From NCBI GenBank assembly GCA_023424865.1, contig JAFADM010000301.1, positions 1 through 6,127 of the forward strand: DNA of 6,127 nt, read 5' to 3'. The stretch is from Bacillota bacterium. GTDB taxonomy: Bacteria > Bacillota_A > Clostridia > DSM-8532. Of the stretch, positions 1-5,907 are shown in pieces. Within the stretch, counting starts at the first letter, position 1, and each line of letters opens with the position of its first letter. Position numbers and translations under genes: made by a program. The notes beneath the pieces were generated by a model that worked only from the letters and a program-made list of their open reading frames with translations, ran no database searches and was not told the DNA's origin.

Positions 1-1
1 C

Positions 2-1471
2 CAGCAGACCATCATCCGGAAGGACAGCTATTATGTCCGCTCCATGCAGGGGGTAACTACCGAATATAATCCCACGGAGGGCGTTCCTGCCGAGGGTGAG
101 CTTTCCGGACCCTATCATATTCAGATAGGTGCCGCCAGGCAGGATTACGCTTCTGCAAAAACCGTTGCGGATATAGTGGTGAATTCAGGTATTGCCGCAT
201 ACCCCGTTTTTGATAACGGCTGGTATGTGTGGACAGGCTTTTATGCCGATTCGGCAAAAGCGGAAGCCGCTATTCCAAACCTTACAACCCAATTGGGCAC
301 CGCCGACTTAACCGTGGTCAATCCCTCTTCATCAAGGATAATTATCTATAACGCCTCCTTTCAGCCAAAGCTTATTTACAGCAATCCCTCCTCGCCCCTG
401 ACTGCAAAGCCTAACGGGACGGCTAATCCTGCGGTCTTTTCGGTTAATGGCAAGGGCTATAGGGGTGAAATGGAGTTCAGACGTTTTACCGACAGCGATA
501 TGACGGTTATAAATATCCTGAATCTGGAACAATACCTTTATGGTGTGGTTCCCAGTGAAATCGGCGCTTCATCGCCTGCCGAAGCATTGAAGGCTCAGGC
601 AGTGGCAGCGCGCACCTATACCTATGCCAGCATAAACCGATACTCAAAGTGGTGCTTTGATGTTGTCAATACGGTGGATTCCCAGGTTTACGGAGGCTAC
701 GATGTGGAGCAGGCCTCCAGCAACGCCGCGGTGGATCAAACCAAGGGCATAAAGGTTTTGTACAACGGCAGCCTGGCTTCTTTATTTTACTACAGCTCCA
801 GCGGCGGAATGACTGAGGATAATATCAACGTATGGGGAACACCACTTTCATATCTTACAAGCGTGGTTGACCCCTACGAGGCGGGAACCTCTTACAACTA
901 CACCTGGCAGCGGGTTTATACGGCGGAGGATATCCGCAAGAAGCTTCTCAGCAGCAATGTGGATTTAGGACAAATCATATCCATGACCGCCGAGGAGTAC
1001 ACGGCTGCCGGTCGGGTAAACAAGCTTAAAATTGTTGGCAGCACCGGTTCCATCACTTATAACCGTGAGGATATAAGGCGAATTCTTGCCGATGCCAACG
1101 GTACCTATCTTCCCAGCCGCATGTTTACCATTACTACCTCTGGAAGCGGCGGACAGGCAACCTCCGGTTCAACCTCCGTGGCAACCTCTGAGGGAATTTT
1201 ATCCGGCATCGCACTGGACGGCAAAAAAGTGCTTTCTTCAGGGGGCTCTTCGGTGCTTTCGTCAGGCAGCGGAACCCTATCCGCCATTGGCTCCAACAAT
1301 ACCAAGGGTAGCATTGGAGGCGGTGTGCCCGCCGGAAGCTATTTATTGAGCGGAAAGGGCTGGGGGCATGGGGTCGGTATGAGCCAGGAGGGAGCAAAGG
1401 GCCTTGCAAGAAACGGTTATACCTACGATCAGATATTGAAGCATTATTTCACAGGTGTTACTATAGAGTAG
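2..1471 (+). CDS. SPOR plus SpoIID/LytB-domain cell-wall protein, N-terminus outside the window
   Basis: This is a SpoIID/LytB-family protein, probably an exported peptidoglycan lytic transglycosylase or amidase enhancer. The frame is open to the left edge, and the first in-frame Met (base 44) has no good ribosome site and no signal peptide after it, so the gene is partial. Residues below are counted from that Met. Residues 21-85 resemble a SPOR repeat (GPYHIQIGA, then WYVWTGFYAD), which in known cases binds glycan strands. The SpoIID domain starts near 155 with LEQYLYGVVPSEI, where Glu172 matches the catalytic Glu of SpoIID, then AEALKAQAVAARTY and YYSSSGGMTED. It ends with GKGWGHGVGMSQEGAKG (437-453). 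The H-x5-C-x5-C zinc site reported for Clostridioides difficile SpoIID is absent: the only Cys is Cys204. A Ser/Gly-rich insert (about 365-430) splits the domain. These traits favour a LytB-like vegetative paralogue over the engulfment protein itself. Confidence 0.9.
   Translation, partial: QQTIIRKDSYYVRSMQGVTTEYNPTEGVPAEGELSGPYHIQIGAARQDYASAKTVADIVVNSGIAAYPVFDNGWYVWTGFYADSAKAEAAIPNLTTQLGTADLTVVNPSSSRIIIYNASFQPKLIYSNPSSPLTAKPNGTANPAVFSVNGKGYRGEMEFRRFTDSDMTVINILNLEQYLYGVVPSEIGASSPAEALKAQAVAARTYTYASINRYSKWCFDVVNTVDSQVYGGYDVEQASSNAAVDQTKGIKVLYNGSLASLFYYSSSGGMTEDNINVWGTPLSYLTSVVDPYEAGTSYNYTWQRVYTAEDIRKKLLSSNVDLGQIISMTAEEYTAAGRVNKLKIVGSTGSITYNREDIRRILADANGTYLPSRMFTITTSGSGGQATSGSTSVATSEGILSGIALDGKKVLSSGGSSVLSSGSGTLSAIGSNNTKGSIGGGVPAGSYLLSGKGWGHGVGMSQEGAKGLARNGYTYDQILKHYFTGVTIE
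1229..1270 (+). repeat. Imperfect tandem repeat in the Ser/Gly linker
   Basis: Two 18-base copies (1229-1246 and 1253-1270), both starting gtgctttc, lie 24 bases apart in frame and differ at about three positions. They encode VLSSGG and VLSSGS inside the low-complexity linker of the SpoIID-like protein. The linker probably grew by local duplication. Confidence 0.6.
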
Positions 1472-1474
1472 CCG

Positions 1475-1515
1475 GGCTTACTGAAATGCTGCATTTAAAA
1501 CATTTCACTAAAGCC
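1475..1515 (+). terminator. Long imperfect hairpin after the SpoIID-like gene, possible weak terminator
   Basis: GGCTTA (1475-1480) and TGAAATG (1482-1488) can pair with CATTTCA (1501-1507) and TAAAGCC (1509-1515), leaving a C-C mismatch, one bulged A and a 12-base loop. The hairpin starts 4 bases after the stop codon, where a terminator is expected, but it is followed by gctttaccc and not by a real T run. It could equally be an mRNA-stabilising stem. Confidence 0.4.
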
Positions 1516-1545
1516 GCTTTACCCCCGAGCCCATGGTTAGAGGTG

Positions 1546-1563
1546 CCAAAATAACTTTTTTGG
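1546..1563 (+). other. Small AT-rich hairpin upstream of lspA
   Basis: CCAAAA (1546-1551) pairs with TTTTGG (1558-1563) around a 6-base loop. The rest of the 1472-1636 gap holds a possible -10 box (TATAAG, 1575-1580) with no convincing -35 partner, so I do not call a promoter here. The role of the hairpin is unknown. Confidence 0.3.
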
Positions 1564-1636
1564 TGATTCTGAGCTATAAGGTGCGAAGGGTAAGCTTTTC
1601 TTTTAGAAACCAAATCGCCCGGAAGATAAAGGAGAA

Positions 1637-2146
1637 ATGGAATTTATGGTATGGGCCATCCTGATCGCTTTGCTAATCGGCCTGGATCAGGCAAGCAAGA
1701 TCTTTATTTACGCAGAACGGGTATCGTTCGAGCATATGGAAATCATCAAGGATTTCTTTTATCTGACTTATCTGGAAAACAGAGGGGCGGCTTTTAGCAT
1801 GCTTCAAAATTTTCGTCCCTTTTTTCTTATCATGACCCCCGTTGCGGTGGGCGTAATGATTTATTTCTTCCAAAGGCAGAAGCACAGCCTTGCCCGTATT
1901 GCCTTAAGCCTTTTAATTGCAGGTGCTCTGGGTAATTTTATCGATCGCCTGCTGCGCGGTTTCGTGGTGGACTTTTTTCATTTTTATCCCTTCGGATATG
2001 ATTTTGCGGTATTTAACGTAGCCGACATTTTTGTTACCGTAGGCGTTGCTCTTTTAGTGATATACATTTTGTTTATCTACAAGGAGCCTGTGCACAAGGT
2101 GTCGGCTCCCATAAAGGATAAGCCGCCCAAGGGGGCATTTCACTGA
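1637..2146 (+). CDS. lspA: Lipoprotein signal peptidase (signal peptidase II)
   Basis: This is a membrane aspartyl protease that cuts the signal peptide from prolipoproteins just before the lipid-modified Cys. Its 169 residues are near the usual family length (about 150-170). The family motifs are present in order: LDQASK (16-21), ENRGAAFS (47-54), GNFIDR (99-104), VVDF (110-113) and FNVAD (126-130). The conserved Asp103, Asp112 and Asp130 include the catalytic pair. Hydrophobic stretches near 4-16, 61-78, 87-102 and 130-148 match the four-helix topology, and a basic cytoplasmic tail follows. The start is uncertain: AAAGGAG (1628-1634) lies only 2 bases before the ATG at 1637 but 11 bases before the in-frame ATG at 1646, which would give 166 residues and may be the real start. 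The pseudouridine synthase gene follows after 5 bases, so the two are likely co-transcribed. Confidence 0.97.
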   Translation: MEFMVWAILIALLIGLDQASKIFIYAERVSFEHMEIIKDFFYLTYLENRGAAFSMLQNFRPFFLIMTPVAVGVMIYFFQRQKHSLARIALSLLIAGALGNFIDRLLRGFVVDFFHFYPFGYDFAVFNVADIFVTVGVALLVIYILFIYKEPVHKVSAPIKDKPPKGAFH

Positions 2147-2151
2147 GCATT

Positions 2152-3072
2152 ATGGAAGAAAGGGAAGTTTTTCATTTACAGGTAGATGGTGAAAATGAGG
2201 GTAGGCGTCTGGATGCCTACCTTTCCGATTGTCTTTCGAATTTTACCAGAAGCCGAATACAGTCTCTCATTGAAGACGGGCAGATAACCGTGGGCGGACA
2301 AAAGACAAAGGCAGGCTTAAAAATCCGCTCAGGCATGAGCATACAGGTTTCCATACCTGAGCCGGTGCCTCTCATGCTTGAACCTCAGGACATTCCCCTT
2401 GATATCATTTATGAGGACAAGGATATCATCGTCATCAACAAGCAGAAGGATCTGGTTGTTCATCCCGCGGCGGGAAACTGGGACGGAACCCTTGTCAATG
2501 CGCTCCTGAAGCATTGTGGAGACTCTCTGTCGGATATTAACGGCGTGGTGCGTCCCGGCATTGTCCACCGTATCGATAAGGACACAACAGGCCTTTTAGT
2601 GGTTGCCAAGAACAACACCGCCCATCAAAAGCTGTCTGAGGCATTAAAGGTCCATGAGGTGGAAAGAACCTATGAAGCCATTGTGGACGGTATCCTGAAG
2701 CAGGACGAGGGTACAGTGTCCGCAGCAATTGGACGTCACCCAACCGACAGAAAGAAAATGGCGGCCGGCGTTAAAAACGGACGTCCTGCCGTAACCCATT
2801 TTACCGTATTGGAACGGCTTAAGGGCTACACTCATGTACGCTTGGAGCTGGAGACAGGCAGAACCCACCAGATTCGTGTTCATATGGCTAAACTGGGTCA
2901 TCCGGTTACAGGAGATATGGTGTACGGCAAAAAATGCCCTAAAATGAACACGGAAGGCCAGGTGCTCCATGCGCGTTTTCTAAAATTGATTCACCCCTCA
3001 ACCGGTCAGGCTGTAAGCTTTGAGGCACCCTTGCCCGACTATTTCAAAAAGCTGCTGGCTTTGCTGCGCTAA
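2152..3072 (+). CDS. RluA/RluD-family RNA pseudouridine synthase
   Basis: This enzyme turns uridine into pseudouridine in RNA. By family resemblance the target is probably 23S rRNA, as for RluD, but the exact site cannot be read from sequence. An N-terminal S4 RNA-binding domain spans about 17-64 (RRLDAYLS, then TRSRIQSLIEDGQITV). The catalytic domain follows from about 85 (DIIYEDKDIIVINK). The signature HRIDKDTTGLLVVAK begins at His139, and Asp142 is the expected catalytic nucleophile. GRTHQIRVHMA (236-246) and the GHPVTGDMVYG block (249-259) are also intact. The length of 306 residues is normal for an S4-bearing member. The ATG at 2152 is the only sensible start but has no close Shine-Dalgarno (GGGGG at 2131-2135 is about 16 bases away), so it may depend on coupling to lspA, which stops 5 bases upstream. 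The genus-level subfamily (RluD, YlyB-like) is not certain. Confidence 0.95.
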   Translation: MEEREVFHLQVDGENEGRRLDAYLSDCLSNFTRSRIQSLIEDGQITVGGQKTKAGLKIRSGMSIQVSIPEPVPLMLEPQDIPLDIIYEDKDIIVINKQKDLVVHPAAGNWDGTLVNALLKHCGDSLSDINGVVRPGIVHRIDKDTTGLLVVAKNNTAHQKLSEALKVHEVERTYEAIVDGILKQDEGTVSAAIGRHPTDRKKMAAGVKNGRPAVTHFTVLERLKGYTHVRLELETGRTHQIRVHMAKLGHPVTGDMVYGKKCPKMNTEGQVLHARFLKLIHPSTGQAVSFEAPLPDYFKKLLALLR

Positions 3073-3073
3073 A

Positions 3074-3126
3074 AACGGCATAAATAGGCAAAATAGTGCC
3101 AAATAATCATGGACATGCCGTTGGCA
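3074..3126. promoter_or_regulatory. Inverted-repeat and GGCA/TGCC half-site cluster, possible operator
   Basis: A perfect 8-base inverted repeat, AACGGCAT (3074-3081) and ATGCCGTT (3115-3122), has arms 41 bases apart and its right arm touches the -35 box of the next promoter. Within it GGCA or TGCC recurs at 3077, 3087, 3097, 3116 and 3123, the first three exactly 10 bases apart. A second pair, TGCCAA (3097-3102) and TTGGCA (3121-3126), overlaps it. No T run follows, so this is not an obvious terminator. Regulator binding is inference. Confidence 0.35.
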
Positions 3127-3138
3127 ATATTATATAAT
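3110..3138 (+). promoter_or_regulatory. Sigma-A-type promoter of the HMA-like gene
   Basis: A -35 box TGGACA (3110-3115, five of six matches to TTGACA) is followed by a 17-base spacer and a perfect -10 box TATAAT (3133-3138). Transcription would start near 3145, giving a short leader of about 23 bases that still contains the ribosome site. This is the best promoter in the window. Confidence 0.7.
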
Positions 3139-3167
3139 TCTTTTTGACTACTTTGAGAGGTGATAAG

Positions 3168-3380
3168 ATGGCGAACCAGCATGTTTCGTTCGTTGTAGAA
3201 GGAATGGCATCCGAGGACGAAGCCGAATGTATTAAATCATCCTTGACGAATCTGAATGGTGTATATGAAGTTTACGTTGACATCACAGCCCGGCGCGTAG
3301 CTGTTGAGTATGACGGTGAAAGGCTGGATATACAAACACTGAGAGGAAAATTAGAGGACAGCGGCTGCAAGGTAAGGTAG
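3168..3380 (+). CDS. Small HMA-fold (heavy-metal-associated-like) protein lacking the CxxC motif
   Basis: The 70-residue product resembles a stand-alone HMA or CopZ-type domain, which normally carries copper or another soft metal to a P-type ATPase. The pattern of the fold is visible: a first strand HVSFVVEGM (5-13), a helix AECIKSSLTNL (19-29), GVYEVYVDITARRVAVEYDGE (31-51), a second helix LDIQTLRGKLEDSG and the terminal CKVR. The metal-binding GMxCxxC is replaced by GMASEDE, so Ser15 and Glu18 sit where the two Cys should be. Cys21 and Cys67 are the only cysteines. The chosen ATG has GAGAGG (3155-3160) 7 bases upstream; a TTG at 3144 is less likely because it precedes that site. The gene has its own promoter and no metal ATPase or CsoR gene is near. 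The role is unknown, and canonical metal transfer is unlikely. Confidence 0.75.
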   Translation: MANQHVSFVVEGMASEDEAECIKSSLTNLNGVYEVYVDITARRVAVEYDGERLDIQTLRGKLEDSGCKVR

Positions 3381-3403
3381 CTGTTAAAAGAGTACATAAC
3401 ATT

Positions 3404-3432
3404 GTAATGCCTGTCTGGTTGACGGGCATTAT
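3404..3432 (+). terminator. Stem-loop after the HMA-like gene, probable intrinsic terminator with a weak T tract
   Basis: AATGCCTGTC (3406-3415) pairs with GACGGGCATT (3421-3430) through ten pairs including one G-U, around the loop tggtt. T3405-A3431 and G3404-T3432 can extend it. It lies 23 bases after the stop codon. The following sequence (attgctttag) is only moderately T-rich, so termination may be partial. Confidence 0.5.
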
Positions 3433-3441
3433 TGCTTTAGT

Positions 3442-3562
3442 AGCCTGGCCATTTGCGTGAGCAAATCCGGCTCGAAGGAAGGGGCGATGCCCCCGAGCTT
3501 TGATATGCAGAACACTTTTATAAGACAGGAATGAGACATTGCTCATGCTTCTTATCTGATAA
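3442..3562 (+). promoter_or_regulatory. Structured non-coding leader before the YccF gene, class not recognised
   Basis: Three successive hairpins can form. The first pairs AGCC..GG..ATTTGC (3442-3456) with GCAAAT-CC-GGCT (3461-3472), capped by a GTGA tetraloop. The second pairs GCTCG (3470-3474) with CGAGC (3494-3498) and, inside, GGGGC (3481-3485) with GCCCC (3489-3493). It shares a few bases with the first, so the two may compete. The third pairs ATAAGA (3520-3525) with TCTTAT (3550-3555) and ATGAG (3531-3535) with CTCAT (3542-3546). An 11-base palindrome TTATCTGATAA (3552-3562) overlaps its end. I cannot match this to any riboswitch consensus I know. It could be a regulatory leader, a small RNA or a dispersed intergenic repeat. 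I found no clear promoter within it. Confidence 0.4.
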
Positions 3563-3592
3563 ATAGAAAGAATAAAGGTTGGAGGTGTCTTT

Positions 3593-3970
3593 ATGCATTT
3601 ACTTGGTAATCTCATCTGGCTTCTGTGCGGAGGCCTGATTGGAGGTATTTTATGGTTTGTAGCCGGTATATTATGCTGCTTAACTGTTGTTGGAATTCCC
3701 TTTGGGCTTCAATGCTTTAAAATGGCTTCGTTTGTTTTCTTCCCCTTTGGCAAGCAGGTTGATACAGGAGGCTTCGGCCTTGGAGGTCTTGTTGGCAATA
3801 TACTCTGGCTTCTTCTGCTGGGATGGGAGCTTTTCGTGTTCCATCTGATTTTTGGAGTAATACTTTGCCTCACCTTAATTGGCATCCCCTTCGGAAAACA
3901 GCATTTTAAGCTTGCAATGCTATCCTTTGCGCCTTTTGGGGCAAGAATAACCGTACAAAGCTGGATATAG
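3593..3970 (+). CDS. YccF-domain inner membrane protein with two repeated units
   Basis: The 125-residue hydrophobic protein contains two copies of the YccF domain. Copy one (about 5-57) reads GNLIWLL, then GILCCLTVVGIPFG (25-38), FKMASFVFFPFGKQV. Copy two (about 68-120) reads GNILWLL, then GVILCLTLIGIPFG (88-101), FKLAMLSFAPFGARI. The spacing of matching residues, about 63, points to an old internal duplication, which is usual in this family. Three or four membrane segments are likely. No function has been established for the family to my knowledge. GGAGGTG (3581-3587) lies 5 bases before the ATG, a strong ribosome site. The nadD gene follows after 13 bases and its ribosome site begins at the last base of this stop codon, so the two are probably co-transcribed. 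Confidence 0.9.
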   Translation: MHLLGNLIWLLCGGLIGGILWFVAGILCCLTVVGIPFGLQCFKMASFVFFPFGKQVDTGGFGLGGLVGNILWLLLLGWELFVFHLIFGVILCLTLIGIPFGKQHFKLAMLSFAPFGARITVQSWI

Positions 3971-3983
3971 GAGAGAATTTGAT

Positions 3984-4589
3984 TTGATTGGCATAATGGG
4001 AGGAACCTTTAATCCTGTTCACAATGGTCATTTATTGCTGTGTGAAAAAATACGAGAGGAATTCGAGCTGGACAAAATACTTTTCATGCCGGCAAAAAAT
4101 CCCCCGCACAAGCTGGATCTCAGTATTATCTGCAGCGAGCACCGCATGATGATGACAAAAATCGCAACCCGGAGCAACCCTTTTTTTGAGGTGAGCGATA
4201 TTGAAATGAAGCGTACCGGAGCATCCTACACAGTGGATACCTTAAGCGGCCTTAAGGAGCTCTATGGTCCTGAAACTCAGTTTGCCCTTATTATTGGCGC
4301 CGATTCCATGGTCCAGTTTCATTCCTGGAAGGATTATCGAATCATCCAATCCATGGCCGCGCTTCTTGTGGCCAAACGTCCCGAAACAGACAGCCGTGAG
4401 CTTGATCAATGCATAAAGGACAGGCTGGAGGAAGGTGGACGTATTTATTTGGCTAAAGCGGAAGCGATGGATTATTCCTCAACGGAGATAAGGGAGCGTG
4501 TTGCAAGAGGGCAATCCATCCGTTATCAGGTGCCGGAAGAGGTAGAGAGCTATATTTACTCCAATAATCTTTACCGCGTCGGGCCATAA
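3984..4589 (+). CDS. nadD: Nicotinate-nucleotide adenylyltransferase
   Basis: NadD joins nicotinate mononucleotide to ATP, forming nicotinate adenine dinucleotide and pyrophosphate, the shared step of NAD synthesis in the cytoplasm. The product is 201 residues, a normal length. The nucleotidyltransferase motif GGTFNPVHNGH (6-16) holds the ATP-phosphate-binding His13 and His16. MPAKNPPHK (35-43), SYTVDTL (81-87), GADSM (105-109) with Trp115, and the C-terminal SSTEIR (165-170) are all intact. It starts with TTG. GGAGAG (3970-3975) lies 8 bases upstream, and the first residues IGIMGGTF match the usual NadD N-terminus, so the rare start is well supported. It is followed by yqeK after 16 bases, the common Firmicute order. 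The usual obg gene is not upstream here; a YccF gene takes that place. Confidence 0.97.
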   Translation: MIGIMGGTFNPVHNGHLLLCEKIREEFELDKILFMPAKNPPHKLDLSIICSEHRMMMTKIATRSNPFFEVSDIEMKRTGASYTVDTLSGLKELYGPETQFALIIGADSMVQFHSWKDYRIIQSMAALLVAKRPETDSRELDQCIKDRLEEGGRIYLAKAEAMDYSSTEIRERVARGQSIRYQVPEEVESYIYSNNLYRVGP

Positions 4590-4605
4590 TCCGGGGGGTA
4601 TAGGG

Positions 4606-5184
4606 ATGGTATTGGAGGAAATAACACAAAAACTCAAACGGGTGCTGGATAAGCAGCGTTACGAGCATTCACTGGGAGTCATGGAAACGAGTGAAGTGCT
4701 GGCCCGACGTTATGGCGAGAATCCGGAAAAGGCCGCCCTGGCGGGCCTTTTGCATGATTGCGGCAAAAATTACAAAGGGGAGCCTGCTAAGCTTTATATG
4801 GAAAAGGCAGGGCTTTCCGTGGACTGGGTGGAGCGCATCAATACCCGGCTTCTCCATGGGCCTATTGGGGCCCATCTCGCCCAAACCCTTTATGGGATTG
4901 AGGATGAGGCTATTTTAAATGCGGTGCGATGGCATACGACAGGGCGCGCAGGTATGTCTTTGCTGGAAAAAATTGTTTTTGTTGCCGACTATATTGAACC
5001 CAACCGAAAGCTTGAAGATATTGAACAAATGAGAAAAGCGGCACTGGAAAGCCTGGAGCTCTGCATGGTGCTGTGCTGTGACAGCACAATACGCTATGTG
5101 ATGAAAAAGGGAGCCATGCTCCATCCCAGAACAGTGGAAACCCGCAATGAAAGTCTTCTCTTAATTAAGGAGAAAGCACATTAA
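4606..5184 (+). CDS. yqeK: YqeK-type HD-domain protein, probable symmetrical Ap4A hydrolase
   Basis: Members of the YqeK family hydrolyse diadenosine tetraphosphate to two ADP using a metal pair held by an HD domain. The ligand set is visible in order: His21 (YEHSLGV), His50-Asp51 (GLLHDCGK, 47-54), His84 (LLHGPIGA), His110 (VRWHTTG) and Asp128 (FVADYIEP). The 192 residues fit the family. The ATG at 4606 is preceded by GGGGGG (4593-4598) at 7 bases, a rough but usable ribosome site. It lies 16 bases after nadD and its stop codon overlaps the start of the MgtC-like gene by one base, so translation of the two is probably coupled. Pairing with nadD places adenine dinucleotide synthesis and clearance in one operon, as in many Firmicutes. 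The enzymatic assignment rests on family knowledge; the residues are seen directly. Confidence 0.93.
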   Translation: MVLEEITQKLKRVLDKQRYEHSLGVMETSEVLARRYGENPEKAALAGLLHDCGKNYKGEPAKLYMEKAGLSVDWVERINTRLLHGPIGAHLAQTLYGIEDEAILNAVRWHTTGRAGMSLLEKIVFVADYIEPNRKLEDIEQMRKAALESLELCMVLCCDSTIRYVMKKGAMLHPRTVETRNESLLLIKEKAH

Positions 5185-5888
5185 TGGATTGGCATATGTT
5201 TCAATACGACCCCTTTTATATGCTGAATATTGCCGTTCGTTTACTGGTTTCCTGTATTCTTGGAGGAATTATCGGTTTCGAACGGGAATATTCTCATCAT
5301 AGACCGGCGGGATTTAGAACCCATATACTGGTAAGTTTAGGGGCATGTCTGGCTATGATTGTTTCTCAGTTTGCCTCGGATTCCCTTAAGGGCGATTTAA
5401 CCATCGATCCCACCCGTATCGGAGCCCAGGTGGTAAGCGGTATAGGCTTTCTGGGCGCAGGAGCCATAATACGCCACGGTCTGTCTGTGAAAGGCCTTAC
5501 GACGGCTGCCAGCCTGTGGACGGTTGCCTGTGTCGGCCTGGCCTGCGGCATTGGTTTTTACGCAGGGGCTGTGTTGGCTACAATCCTCATATGGGCTATA
5601 CTCATGTACCTGAAAAATGTCAAGGAACGTTTTAAAGGCGAGGAAAAGCCTATTGTATTGGAAATTGAAGCAGAGAACAGCACTGAAATGACAGACAGTA
5701 TAAACATGAAGCTAAAAAAATTTGATATGATTATTAACAATGTGGAAATGAGTGTCTTCGATAACGGAAACAGCCTGAGAATCAGCTATGTCATTGGGGC
5801 CTCCTCAAATGCTCCAAGGCCGGAAAGCTTCGTTTCCGATATGATGGCACTAAAAGGCATAAAAAAAGTTACTTATTCCGGAGATTAA
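5184..5888 (+). CDS. MgtC/SapB-family membrane protein
   Basis: The family signatures are all present: GFEREYSHHRPAGFRTHILV (31-50), GIGFLGAGAII (86-96) and VKGLTTAASLW (102-112). About five hydrophobic segments (roughly 12-31, 45-63, 80-97, 107-121 and 122-142) are followed by a soluble C-terminal domain (about 150-234), consistent with the ACT-like tail of longer MgtC proteins. The length of 234 residues is typical. In Salmonella MgtC supports growth at low magnesium and in macrophages, but it is not a proven magnesium transporter, and the role in this organism is unknown. The ATG overlaps the yqeK stop (TAATG), with AAGGAG (5167-5172) 11 bases upstream. It is probably expressed with yqeK. 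No mgtA/B-type ATPase gene or magnesium-sensing leader is visible in the window. Confidence 0.93.
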   Translation: MDWHMFQYDPFYMLNIAVRLLVSCILGGIIGFEREYSHHRPAGFRTHILVSLGACLAMIVSQFASDSLKGDLTIDPTRIGAQVVSGIGFLGAGAIIRHGLSVKGLTTAASLWTVACVGLACGIGFYAGAVLATILIWAILMYLKNVKERFKGEEKPIVLEIEAENSTEMTDSINMKLKKFDMIINNVEMSVFDNGNSLRISYVIGASSNAPRPESFVSDMMALKGIKKVTYSGD

Positions 5889-5891
5889 AGA

Positions 5892-5904
5892 CTGCCAAAG
5901 GCAG
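5892..5904 (+). other. Short hairpin after the MgtC-like gene
   Basis: CTGCC (5892-5896) and GGCAG (5900-5904) form a perfect five-pair stem with a 3-base loop, just after the stop codon. No T run follows (gtatataatat), so it is at best a weak terminator. Confidence 0.3.
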
Positions 5905-5907
5905 GTA

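Noticed and set aside
1086..1409. Overlapping open frames on both strands in the Ser/Gly-rich part of the SpoIID-like gene
   Set aside because: They are proline- or arginine-rich translations of the biased linker sequence in the wrong frames, inside a gene with clear domain motifs.
3121..3138. TTGGCA at 3121 as the -35 box for the TATAAT at 3133
   Set aside because: The spacer would be only 6 bases. TGGACA at 3110 gives the ideal 17.
3407..3460. A 17-codon hydrophobic open frame (starting MPVWLTGIIALVAW) in the gap after the HMA-like gene
   Set aside because: It overlaps the probable terminator stem, has no ribosome site at a useful distance, and its length is expected by chance. It could be revisited only if ribosome profiling shows translation.
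3442..3562. Known riboswitch classes (c-di-GMP, c-di-AMP, SAM, cobalamin, manganese, fluoride) for the leader
   Set aside because: I compared the conserved words of these classes from memory and none is present in the right order.
3283..3615. Minus-strand open frame of 110 codons across the HMA-like gene and the gap before yccF
   Set aside because: It has no ribosome site upstream of its ATG, overlaps a better supported gene, and shows no recognisable domain.
5184..5888. Calling the MgtC-like protein a magnesium transporter
   Set aside because: The family signature is clear, but transport is not established for MgtC proteins and no partner ATPase gene is present.
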